Below are positions 11,479 through 20,679 of a stretch of 64,000 nucleotides of DNA, one piece after another (position 1 is the stretch's first letter; each line of letters starts with the position of its first letter). The DNA comes from Flammula alnicola (lineage: Eukaryota > Basidiomycota > Agaricomycetes > Agaricales > Strophariaceae). The stretch spans positions 1 through 64,000 of the forward strand of contig JADNRV010000051.1 of the NCBI GenBank assembly GCA_015499995.1, written 5' to 3'. The notes under the pieces were generated by a model. It searched no databases. It was not told the DNA's origin and saw only the letters and a program-made list of their open reading frames with translations. A program made the position numbers and the translations under genes.

Positions 11479-11753
11479 TGTAAGCCCGGCCATTCAGACT
11501 GACTTACCACACATGCGAGACACCTCTAACGCGTCTCGCATCACGACAATTCCTTACTACATCACATGACAGCGATAGACAGAAGTTTTCGATCCGACCT
11601 TTGTTGCTCACTCTTCCTTACGACGAGCAACAAAGGTCAGTAGTATATTTATTTCCTCATGTACTCTTCCTTACGACGAGCAACAAAGCACCCACCGTTA
11701 TCCTGTCTATCGGTCTGATCAGAGTGTTGGGCACCAGACACGGCGCCCTTCCA
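11479..11753 (+). repeat. 3' LTR, 275 bp
   Basis: It starts TGTAAGCCCGGCC after the polypurine tract and ends ...TTCCA. It contains a 24-25 bp sequence twice (11611 and 11664, 53 bp apart) and a perfect 14 bp inverted repeat, listed separately. Confidence 0.93.
11596..11638 (+). repeat. Hairpin in the LTR, 14 bp perfect stem
   Basis: GACCTTTGTTGCTC at 11596-11609 is exactly complementary to 11625-11638, with a 15-base loop. The right half of the stem overlaps a motif that is repeated once more downstream in the LTR. Confidence 0.8.
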
Positions 11754-12540
11754 CCCAAGCCCTTAACGAGATCCCCATTTTTCTTGCAGATAATGTATCT
11801 AGTGGCATACATCTACTCAACTGCCCGTTTTCTTGACGAAATACGCTGGAATGAGCAAGATATGCGCCATGTAAAAAAGTTATTGACAGAATTTGCGCCG
11901 CACAATTTAGCTTTGTTTGTTCGCCAGTTTGCGAGCAAAGCGAGCAAAAGCCGCTCATCACCATGATCATCGATGGCAAAGCAAGTCGCAATCGCAGATC
12001 TATGACCTGCAGAACTGGGTGCGGGCCACTGGGTGGATACAGATACCCCCCAGCCGACGCCGAGCGGGCGGCGGGTGGGGCGTACTCCGTTCGTTCTTTT
12101 GTGCACACCACACTTGCTTCCGTGTTTGATGTGGGTCGGTCTGCTCTTCGTTCCTTCACTTGTTGGGTTTCGAGTGTCGTTATCCTACAGCGGGCTCGGC
12201 GCATAACTTTTGTCCGGCTTTCGCCGTTGTCTACTTTCCGTCGTCGTCTCTTTCTCTTTCTCACTGTTATCTTTCGTCTGTTCCTAGTCGTCGTCGTCAC
12301 TAGTCCCCTCTCTCCTCTATTTGCTATTTCCCCTGTCCTTCGCTCCTCCCTCTTCCATCCTACACCAGCAAATGAACGTGAGCTAGCACTCCCTCTCCCT
12401 CTCACCCAACTGCAGTCCACCCACGCACAACGAGGTCGTCCACAGGCCGCATACCACCTCCCTTTCTATCCCCTTGTATCGCTCCCTGGCTGACTCTTCT
12501 CTCTTCTCCCCTCTTCTTCCTTTATGTTCCCTGTTTTCCC
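11754..12540. other. Flanking DNA without a supported gene
   Basis: This is sequence right of the retroelement. From about 12100 it becomes strongly pyrimidine-rich (TTCTTTCTCTTTCTC type runs near 12240-12360), as is common in front of basidiomycete genes. The long frames across it have biased, low-complexity translations, and I do not accept them. Confidence 0.5.
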
Positions 12541-12727
12541 ACCTTACTGCTTCAACTCACACCCAAATCACAAAAAGCTCCTTACACTCCACCCAAACCC
12601 GAACCGGCTCCTATCCACACAGCTCTCCCTCCTCGGTCTTTACGCCGCCCCACGATCGGGCATGGGAATTGTTTGTTCCGCGCGCTGGCCGACCAGGTGC
12701 ATGGGAGGGCGGTGTTCCATGGGGACG
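12541..12727 (+). pseudogene. OTU-type cysteine protease remnant
   Basis: One frame reads LLGLYAAP; the next frame, after a one-base shift near 12650, reads TIGHGNCLFRALADQVHG up to a GTGAGT splice donor at 12728. GNCLFRAL with the catalytic Cys is the hallmark of OTU deubiquitinases (usual form DGNCLFRAL). The following OTU exons (YGGHLELSA-type motif) are not found downstream, so this is a frameshifted first-exon fragment. The neighbouring copy junction at about 12975 probably replaced the rest of the gene. The match rests on about 25 residues. Confidence 0.45.
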
Positions 12728-12974
12728 TGAGTTGAATTTTGATTTTTCGGAATTTGGAAAGAGAGAGCAAGAAAGTCGGGTGTTTGGGGTTGATCGTTGC
12801 CTTGACTCTTCTTGGATGAGGTTTTGGTCGATCGGAAGTTGGCTGGAAGGAGGGGTTCGGAGCGTTGGATGGTTGGACATTGTGATCCTGTGGACGGCAG
12901 GAAAGGTGCCTAGGATAAGGCGCATGGATATATGATGAGTCGTCGGGTGTACTTGGTTCGTTCATTGGTTCGTG

Positions 12975-13142
12975 CTGCGTTGTGCAATATTCTGGAATAA
13001 TATTTGAAGCCCTATAAAATAGCGTAAGTTACGAAGGTTTGGCTGGTACATGTTGTTACGCACCAGTCAACCCAATATCGAATACTCCATTGAATGTACC
13101 ACCGTAAATATTGACGTCTTGAGGGCCTTCAAAGTAAGCCAT
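12975..13142 (-). pseudogene. 5' stump of a NACHT gene (tandem copy 0)
   Basis: The reverse strand reads from ATG at 13142 as MAYFEGPQDVNIYGGTFNG, the usual start of basidiomycete NACHT proteins. A 5' splice site follows near 13060, and a second exon begins GLQILFQNI before similarity ends at about 12975. The same block is found as two halves at 17678-17834 and 24258-24490, split by a transposon, so this copy serves as the empty-site control. Everything from the P-loop on is missing. Confidence 0.75.
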
Positions 13143-13440
13143 TCTCGGTTTTCTTTGGGTTTTCTGAAGGCGCGCTAAATAACAGCAAATACCATGGACA
13201 GCGGCGTAGAGCTTAGCCGGCGCGTAGATCTAGGGAAATCTCATTTAGAAATGGTTGGAGTAGAGGATAATCGTGAGTTGATGGACTAGCTTGCACTGTG
13301 AAGAGTTATAAACGTTTGCCTGATATTATACGCATCCTGGGCACTTTTTCTGGAGGGCAGTGCTGATATTATTAGCAACTCATTTTTTTGGCAACTATAC
13401 TCTGGTCCTCATTCACACTCCCGACAACCATCAACCCGGT
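13143..13440. promoter_or_regulatory. Upstream region of the NACHT copies (duplicated)
   Basis: Sequence upstream of the copy 0 start codon resembles 24274-24490, upstream of the copy 1 start codon. It separates the minus-strand NACHT copy from a plus-strand gene relic, so it was probably a shared divergent promoter. Confidence 0.5.
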
Positions 13441-13514
13441 TACTTCTGCCCTTAGCGCAATGAGACCGCAGAAAAACATCGCAGCCCCTATACGGAGACC
13501 CGCAGGACCGGTCC

Positions 13515-14600
13515 GATAGCACCTTTATGAAAATACGAAGCCCGAGCGGCAGCGCAAGACGCTGTTCTGGCTTTCGACGTCATTGAGGCTGGTGTCGCGC
13601 CAGCTGTACATCGCGAGCAGCACGTGTTGCGGTCGACCTACCTCCCCGCGTACCAGGCAACGATCCTCCTGGGGTACTCGAGCGATACATTTCCGATGGG
13701 CGTCCCCGTTGCCTCGTCCCCGAGCTCTAACCCCAGCGCTCCGTCTACTCCAAATCTCAACGGCGCCCCGCCCCATATGAGTCGCCCTCCCTGCCGTCGT
13801 GACCTTATACCTACACCCCTGACACCTCGCCCCTGCTCACACCACACCTCGAAAAACCCGTCCGCTTCATCCTCCTCAAAGTCCGCCAAGACGTCTTCGG
13901 GGGTGAGTCGGAGCTGCACATGGACCGCGAGGACGCGTTTCGGGACTTGTTTGGCGTCGCGCAGCCCCCTGCCCACTTGCAGGATCTCGTGCGGATTTAC
14001 AGGGTGAGGGAGCGCGCTGTGAGTGTGCCTGGATGGGATGGGCAAGCTGATGGACAGATGCAGAGAAGGATGTATGCCGCGAGTTCAAACAGGTTGCAGA
14101 GTTTGGCTGTTCTCGGTCTAGGCATGTCGCCGGCGGAGGCGCTGTCGCTTTCGCCGTCATTTTATTCGACGACCTCGGCACCCGCACAACCACCAGCGCC
14201 TGCACCATCACCCAAACCCACGTCAACGTGGCACTCCTTCTTTAAAAAGCCCTCCTCGCCCGCCTCTTCCTCTGGCGCGTCCACACCCCGTACCCCTTCC
14301 TCTCCCTCCGCCGCTTCACCTCCCAATACCGAGCCCAACTTCAATTCCACAACCTCGTCTAATAATAAAGGTACCCACCCCTCCTCCCTCTCCATCCAAC
14401 CCCCGCAGCGACAAACCCCGACACTCAATCCCCTCCCTTTCCCCTCCTTATCCATCTCATTCTCCCCGCGCCGCATCAGCTTCGTGCTGAACCGCGTCCG
14501 AACGATTGCGGAGGTATTGAGGGTGCCGGAGAAGGAGCCGCTGGAGGTCCTTGCATGGGGCTTGGTGCAGGAGGTGACGGCGGTGTTGGGGGCAAGTTGA
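13515..14600 (+). pseudogene. Degraded gene of unknown function
   Basis: Protein-like sequence runs in shifting frames: about 13525-13620, then VLRSTYLPAYQATILLGYSS from 13620, then another frame from about 13805 with FILLKVRQDVFGGESELHMD. This last frame continues to a stop at 14598-14600 after a Ser/Pro-rich segment and a helical C-terminus (VLNRVRTIAEVLRVPEKEPL). A stop near 13797 and at least two frame changes are not explained by obvious introns, so I read this as a pseudogene. A second, more decayed relative of the same protein lies near 24640-24760. I do not recognise the family. Confidence 0.45.
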
Positions 14601-15120
14601 GTGAGATGGAGGGTGGTTTCGAATTCTCTGCTCGGACGTCATTGTCGTACATACCTCCAATCTCGATACCTCGACTTGCACATCTATCATTACATCACGT
14701 ACTGTGTATGTGTATATACGTATTCACCACTTGACGTCGACCATATCTGACCGATTGTACTATACTGTACTACTAATTCTCTTCCTCTCTTGTTAACTGT
14801 TTTCACTTCACTGGGACCAGAAAGCCATGTACTTTTTGAGAGCAACGATTCATATCTATAGTCGTGATCTCCCGGCATTCAATGTGGGATGTTGGGATTA
14901 GGTTGGGAGGGCTGATGTACCCTCTCCTCGAACACGTAGAAGAGAGTCCGACTATCACTTGTTGAAGTCGTATACATGGCATGTTTCTAGTTCGACCATA
15001 TAGCTCTTCAGAATCATATTCCTCCAGGTCACTAAGTCGTCAGTTGATTCCGCTTGCGGCTTCAGCCTTCTAGTATCTGTTTCTCAGGTCCCGAACAACC
15101 TGGCGCGCTGCTACAAAATA
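14601..15120. other. No gene seen
   Basis: This is intergenic sequence between the relic and the 3' part of NACHT copy 1. No repeat or coding signal stands out. Confidence 0.5.
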
Positions 15121-15229
15121 TACTGTTGCTTTGCTAGGGCGGTTGCGACGATGACATTCCTAAGGAGGATCAAGGCCATTGAATTAATATGGGAGGAATA
15201 AATAATTTTATTGCCCACAGGGGACTGGT

Positions 15230-15389
15230 ACTCACCGCTATCGACTCTAGACAATTACCTGTTCGATGGGGTAGGCGCATATACCAATGTTGGGTCAATG
15301 ACCGTTCTTCTGTCTGTCTGGAAGGCAGCAAAATGTTAATTCCAAATAGTCCTCTGCAGAAGAATACAAACAGATACCTCTTGCGGAGC
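15230..15389 (-). pseudogene. 3' exon part of NACHT copy 1, cut off by a TIR element
   Basis: Sequence here matches the 3' end of NACHT copy 2 (25260-25436), including intron borders (donor near 15380 and acceptor TTCTGCAG). It belongs to the gene body at 16129-17834 but is separated from it by the 739 bp insertion. Confidence 0.7.
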
Positions 15390-16128
15390 CCAAGGGGGTA
15401 CCGAAACCTTAGATATTACCTTACGTCGACAAAATATTTAAGGACCTGGCAGATGACCCACCCTCCATCGTAAGCATTACATAACGATCAATATATCCTA
15501 ATATAGTATATACGATCAATTTGTCATCTGGCGCATGCCTTGGCCGCACACCCCGCACTATTGGAAATGCATGTTTCGCGCATCCAGCCCCTTGGCGCAA
15601 TGTCCAAACCAACACAGTAGAGATGATACTATCCATAGTTAATAAGAAATGTCATGAAAAAAATTAATAAACAGTACATACCCATTTTGTAACACACTTT
15701 GTGTTTTTACATTGAACTGTTCCTTCATCAGGATATACCTCTGTGTATGCAGTGCTTAAATCACTCCATAACACTCTATCCAGCACGCAGGATTTTATTT
15801 GTCTGGGAGATAGCCTTGTAAATCGATAGGCGCCCTCAAACATAAAGCTTGGCAGAAAGCCGTATGAGATTGATGTGTGATTGGGGTCATGTGACATTCC
15901 CTTTCCGGCATCATTGACTTATAATGTGGTCCCTTTGACAGTTCAAGGTGTTTGAAGGTTGCTAGACACCTCTATTGGTCAATATAAGATGTAAAATATG
16001 CTATAATGTGCCTAAAATAGTGGTATATGGTTAAATATTAAGTACACCTTACAAAAAATTTAGCGGCCTGGCGGCCGACCCTCCCTACCTACGTCAGGCC
16101 CGGCATTGTAATCCCGGTACCCCCTTGG
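15390..16128. mobile_element. 739 bp TIR element with captured gene fragment
   Basis: Both ends begin CCAAGGGGGTACCG (15390-15403 and the reverse complement of 16115-16128). The flanks carry a 6 bp duplication CGGAGC (15384-15389 and 16129-16134). NACHT copy 2 is uninterrupted at the corresponding site (near 25440), which confirms the insertion. The element encodes no transposase. It carries, on the minus strand, two exons of a Cys/His-cluster gene, so it is a gene-capturing (Pack-type) non-autonomous element. Its superfamily is unknown. Confidence 0.82.
15524..15897 (-). pseudogene. Captured gene fragment ending in a PHD-like Cys/His cluster
   Basis: The first exon (15897-15682) encodes FMFEGAYRFTRLSPRQIKSC and ends in CKNTKCVTKW. 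A 53 nt intron with GTATGT...ATAG (15681-15629) follows, and the second exon continues YHLYCVGLDIAPRGWMRETC to a TGA at 15524. The joined motif C-x4-C-x3-WYHLxC-x7-W-x3-C is typical of PHD-like zinc clusters found at the end of transposon-associated basidiomycete proteins; one of the KDZ-associated CxC clusters is possible. The clean splice junction argues that it was taken from a working gene. There is no upstream part in the element, so it is a fragment. Confidence 0.65.
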
Positions 16129-17834
16129 CGGAGCCTACGCTGAACTGTCACAGCCATTTCATGAACCCATTCCTGCGCGAGATGGTAATGAAATAAGGAA
16201 GCATTAATACCCTTGATTTCGTCACAAAGGTGGTCCTGGTCGGACACTAACGATAACATCCAGTGAATGTCCCAGCAACCAACTGCATGTGACTTGACCG
16301 TCCCAGCATGTTCACCATTCAAGGAATGCAGGGCTGTTTTTTAACAACGAATAAAACCCAATAAGCAGTAGATATGATGCACAAGGCTAGATCTCACCTA
16401 TGGCAGGGTCGAGTTTGATTGTCTTCAAACATGCGAGGGCAATGCGACTATGCATCACATTGATGTCAATAAAGTAATTGCCAGACCGAGAAGCATCGAG
16501 CAGAAAGTCCGGAAAGGATTTATGGAAGAATTTGACCTCGCCATCCTTGGAAACTTCTACCAGGGACCGGATTGTCCTCAAAGCCTTCTCAGGTTGAAGA
16601 CCAAGGAGCTCTTCCATGACTCGACATGCGCTGGCTGAGTAAATCATTAGAAATTGAAACTCAATGATGGCCTCAGTCAGGGCAATGACAGCGCCCAAAG
16701 CATCCAAGGTCTTCCGCTTATCCAGAGATGTTGAGAGAATCTGGATGTACAACCGATCGAGGGCGGCAAGGGGATTGGTCGAGTTACCAATTTTTGAAGC
16801 CCTGGCTGCACTGAGGATAAGGTCCAGCTGAACAGTGGGTTGATTGGATGGGTCACCGATGAATTTAAGCACTGTCGAGGCGTAGGTGAATTGCCCTGAT
16901 GCCCTTTCGACAAACTCATCAACAACGCTGGGGGTAGGCCAGGGCTTCGGAACATTTGCCATCGTCCGTTGGTGGTCCGGGGCGCTGCAGATATCTGTAA
17001 ACCCCGATCGAAGAAACATCCGAATATCTTCATCCGTGTCTGATGTTTGCTCAAGAAACATTCGACGAGTATGCGGCAACAACAGTTGAGTGTCGAATTC
17101 GTGACGGATCCAAGGCTCGGGTCGGCTTGTCAGGACAATCTTGATGGGGAGGTTGCGATGTTGAGATATGGAGCCCAAGAGTCGCACTATTTCTCCCTGC
17201 GTCGTCTCTCCAAGACATTCATCGAGCCCATCAATCACGATAACGAGGGGGGGTGTAGCGAGATCGAATAGTCGAAGGGGTTCGATTATGAGCTCTTCCA
17301 GTTGAAGCGTCATGTTTTTCTCCAAAATCGCAGGATCCTCCTTGATTTTCTCCTCAATTGCGTTGCGGATAGTCTGTCGCTTGAGGCAGGCAAGTTGGTA
17401 TGCAATGGTGGCAAAGAGGGATCGGGGGTCGTTACGTCCGGGTACCATTCGTGAAAAGAAGAAACTCCCTCCTAGTTGATCACACTCCAGAAGTCGCTGG
17501 CAGACGGTCTGTGCGATTGCTGTCTTTCCTACGCCCGCTGGACCATTCATCCAGAATATTCGGGATTCGTTGGTCCCAAGAGGCCTGTGGGTCCATTGGA
17601 CAATGTCGTTGACTATTGCTTTGCGTGTATTCGGATGACACTTTGGAGGTGGGTGTCGTTCTGCAGAATCGTGAGTTGCGCCGTGTGTAATATTCTGGAA
17701 TAATATTTGAAGCCCTATAAAATAGCCTAAGTTACGAAGGTTTGGCTGGTACATGGTCTTGTCACGCACCAGTCAATCCAGTATCGAATCTTCCATTGAA
17801 TGTACCACCGGAAATGTAGACGTCTCGAGGGTCT
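16129..17834 (-). pseudogene. NACHT NTPase, copy 1 (disrupted by two transposons)
   Basis: Exon 1b (17834-17770) encodes DVYISGGTFNG. After a 55 nt intron, exon 2 (17714-16398) carries the NACHT module. Counting from MRDKTMYQ, Walker A GPAGVGKT is at 76-83, Walker B VIVIDGLDEC at 176-185 and LTSRPEP at 213-219. Exon 3 starts at 16333 and is cut by the 739 bp element at 16128, which supplies an early stop at 16089. The true start codon is at 24273, beyond a 6.4 kb Plavaka insertion. Family members are STAND-type NTPases thought to act in fungal self/non-self recognition or programmed cell death. The NTPase motifs are intact, so decay is recent and due to insertions. Confidence 0.88.
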
Positions 17835-17847
17835 CATCAGGAAAAAG
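17835..17847. repeat. Left TIR of Plavaka element
   Basis: CATCAGGAAAAAG, identical to the reverse complement of 24245-24257. Confidence 0.9.
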
Positions 17848-18121
17848 TCAGAAGTATACCGAGACCAACATAGCCTATATAGCACTTATAGCACTGTTGC
17901 AAGCCCCTCGATATATTGTGTTCATAGTTCCTCAGGTTTGCAATGAGGTACTATATATAACTATAGATTTTTGCATAGACTCTATTGTATATGAGTAAAC
18001 CTGTTGAATTGTAGCTATCATTGTTAGATATAGGCCTTCGTAGTACTCAATAGACTTGTTGACGTGGCAAAGAAAGCAAAAAAATAATATATATTTGCAG
18101 CGCAGACTACAGGGCGAATAT

Positions 18122-20276
18122 CTAATCTAAATCTTCACCATCTTCCTCAGTTTCGGTATCCTCTTCATATTCCCTCAAGGCGGCAGTGAAAGCAGAATCG
18201 GAAAGCATAGGACCGTTTTGAGAGGTGGTCGACGAGACCCCTGCATGGATCCTGTACCAAAAGAATTAGCATCATACATACACAAAATATGAAATACGAT
18301 AGCACCTTCCGAAATTGAACAGGGACCTCTGCAATTTCCCTAGAAGGTCATGCTTGCTCGTCGCAATGCCAAACGCCTTGAGCGTCTTAACGTGGCTGAG
18401 GTAGATAGACTTGTACTCGCTACTATAGAAGGAGACCTCGAGCTTGACGCCGGTGGCCCATGCATCAATTCCGCACTCAATCTTTGCTGTTTCTCAGTTA
18501 TCAAGTGAGATAAACGAAATGCGAAGCAACTTACCGCAGTTAGGACAAGCGCAATAGCCTCCACAGATAATGGATCAAAAAGATCCACGTACAGAATTCC
18601 TTCGTCACGTGGGTTGTTGAACCAGGACTTGTTGACAATCTTCTGGATTATGGGGTGTTGGTAGAGGCCGGTCTCCTTAGATGGATTCTATAAAGAATCA
18701 AGTTAAAAGATGAACGAAATGAATATTAAGAACTAACCTTATAAAGATAGCCTGAATGGTTGCGTTTCAGTTCCTCTGCCAGCTGACGGTTTTCTTTGAT
18801 GATAGACTTGCCACGGCCGCTTTCGAAACCGTACAGGGTCTCCACGTAGGTCACGGCATGGGCCTTGACCTCACTTCGAATCTGACTGCCGCGGGCTGAG
18901 ATCTGAACATAAACAAAAAGATGAGTGAATATTGCATAAGCGTATGAATATGAAGAAGCTTACAACTTTCGCAATGAGGGGGGAAAGGGCAATCGGGACA
19001 TCTTGTGCAGTCTGCACATTGGCGCGATCCCAGGCTTGCTTGATCATCTCCGCTTCTTCCGAGGGGGTTGGGAAAGCTTTGGAGGTGCTGACGAGGCAGC
19101 GGTAGATTGAAGTTGCAGTGAGAATAACCTCCTTTGCAACCTCGTCATAGTCCGATGCCTTGGGTCTTCCACTGCCCTCCGTGACCTTCTGTGCCTTGAC
19201 GAAATTGGCAGTAATTTCAGCAATGGCGTCATCGTCTGGTGAGCGTGCTCGTTTCCCATGAGCTTGATGCTGGCGGCCGGCGAAAGAGAGCGAAGGCGAC
19301 TCTCATCATGCAAATCACGCATGTCAAAGTCCTCACCAACTGAAGGAGAGCGCGATGACATGTGGCGGCCACGGTGTCCAGAGTAGGAATGAGAGCGGGA
19401 GCGGGAGCGAGAATGGGAGTGTCGTCGAGAACGAGGTGCAGGGGAAGCAGGTGATCGCGATCGATAATGCGAGATAGATTGCTGACGAGAAGTGGTAGAC
19501 CCAGCGGGTGCAGTTCGTGATGTCAGCAGTTCAGATCTCTGAACCCAGGCCGGAGCAGGTGGGACCTTGCTCTGGCGTTGAACTAAAGCCACTTTCTGAG
19601 CAGCTGGCTTTGTGATAACTGCCTGGGACATAAACTAGGAGCCATCAGAATAAAATGCATTCAGTAAAAAAGGTAACATACCACACTATCAGGCCTTTCC
19701 TCGTCATCACTTTGAGCAGGCCTATCGATGCCATTGTTCTTGTCGCGCTTGCGTTCTGCGCGTCTAGCTCTCTCTGCGCGGTTTGCATCAAGCAATTCCT
19801 GACGACGCGCAGCCTCCTCTTGTTCATTGCCTAAGTTATATGTCAGAAAAAGATCAATGTATTAAAAGAAAGGAAACATACGGGTGGCAATGACCTTCTC
19901 TGAGGGGCGTCGTTCACGCGGGGTCCGAGTGGATGTATTTTCTAGGATTCATCAGCAAGTCATGGTACGGGAAGAAAATAAAGAACTGACCCTTGTCTTG
20001 TGATTTTGGATTCACGGCGATGGACCTAGGAACTGAATTGGCCACCTGGTTGGAACGAGCAACTGGAAGATGAATTATATCAGTTTTAAGGTGAGATAGA
20101 TGTGAACCAAAAAAGAAGTCGCACCTGAAAGATTCTTGTCTGTGTTTGCCAGTGGCTGTGACGTGTTCTTGGTTTGCTTGGGGCTTGCAACTTGGGCTAT
20201 GGAAGGTAATAATGAGATAGAAAAAGAAAAGGAGGCATATCGACATACCATAGGTTCGACGTGAGACGTCGGTCAT
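18122..20276 (-). CDS. DUF6532 protein encoded inside the Plavaka element
   Basis: The start is ATG at 20276 (MTDVSRRTYG). Several short introns follow, with small Arg/Lys-rich exons and an SR-like segment (RSRSRSRSHS, around 19400) suited to nuclear localisation. The C-terminal half is the DUF6532 domain (19250-18260), with motifs such as KAHAVTYVETLYGFESGRGK, GLYQHPIIQKIVNKSWFNN, ECGIDAWATG and SHVKTLKAF. An acidic tail ends at the TAG at 18122-18124. The frame changes near 19290 between the SR segment and GKRARSPDDDAIAEI without a plausible intron, so a one-base shift is likely. DUF6532 proteins are abundant in Agaricomycetes and have no known function. Its place inside the TIRs suggests a transposon accessory role such as DNA binding, which is inference. 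Confidence 0.75.
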
Positions 20277-20679
20277 TGCTGTGGTGTTGAGTATTGAAGT
20301 ATCGGTAAGAGGTGAAATTTGCTGGGAGATCGAGAGAACCTTGCTTACCTTATATACATCAGCATCCAGCCTTCAACTAGGGCTTGATAGGAGGACTCAG
20401 GAGATGTTGACTCAGGAGAAATCGTGCAGGAAACCAATTTGCGAGCATGATGAAGATCGGTTGAGGGGCAAAAGCAATGGTGATGGTTGGGGATCAAGGA
20501 GTGAATTGCGCGAAATCACCCGACATCTGAAAATCTTGGTAATGACAGCCTCCGCTTCATAAGCAATTACCGAGCCGGTCGGACACAACGTCCGACGGAG
20601 TCTGGCAACAGAGACTTCATTTGAATTTTCAACTTTCATACACTCAGAAAGACGAACATACCTCACGCTGTTGAATACT
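20277..20679. promoter_or_regulatory. Divergent promoter region of the Plavaka element
   Basis: About 400 bp lies between the two divergently read start codons at 20276 and 20680. No specific element can be assigned. Confidence 0.5.

Larger units (their letters stand above)
1..11753 (+). mobile_element. Ty3/gypsy chromovirus, 5'-truncated by window edge
   Basis: The order is LTR remnant, Gag, protease, reverse transcriptase, RNase H, integrase, chromodomain, polypurine tract and 3' LTR, which is the order of the chromovirus branch of Ty3/gypsy elements. Bases 1-85 equal 11670-11754 without a mismatch, so the insertion is recent as far as that short comparison can show. The coding frame is interrupted at 1735 by an unrelated element and resumes at 8043. 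The target-site duplication cannot be checked because the left flank is outside the window. No tRNA-type primer site (TGG right after the LTR) is seen; the LTR is followed by a T-run. Confidence 0.95.

Noticed and set aside
11601..11966. Frame starting in the 3' LTR and running into flanking DNA
   Set aside because: It crosses the LTR border and has no recognisable domain.
16089..16128. Natural C-terminus of NACHT copy 1 ending GITMPGLT
   Set aside because: These codons belong to the inserted TIR element; the paralogue at 25436-25646 shows the original exon.
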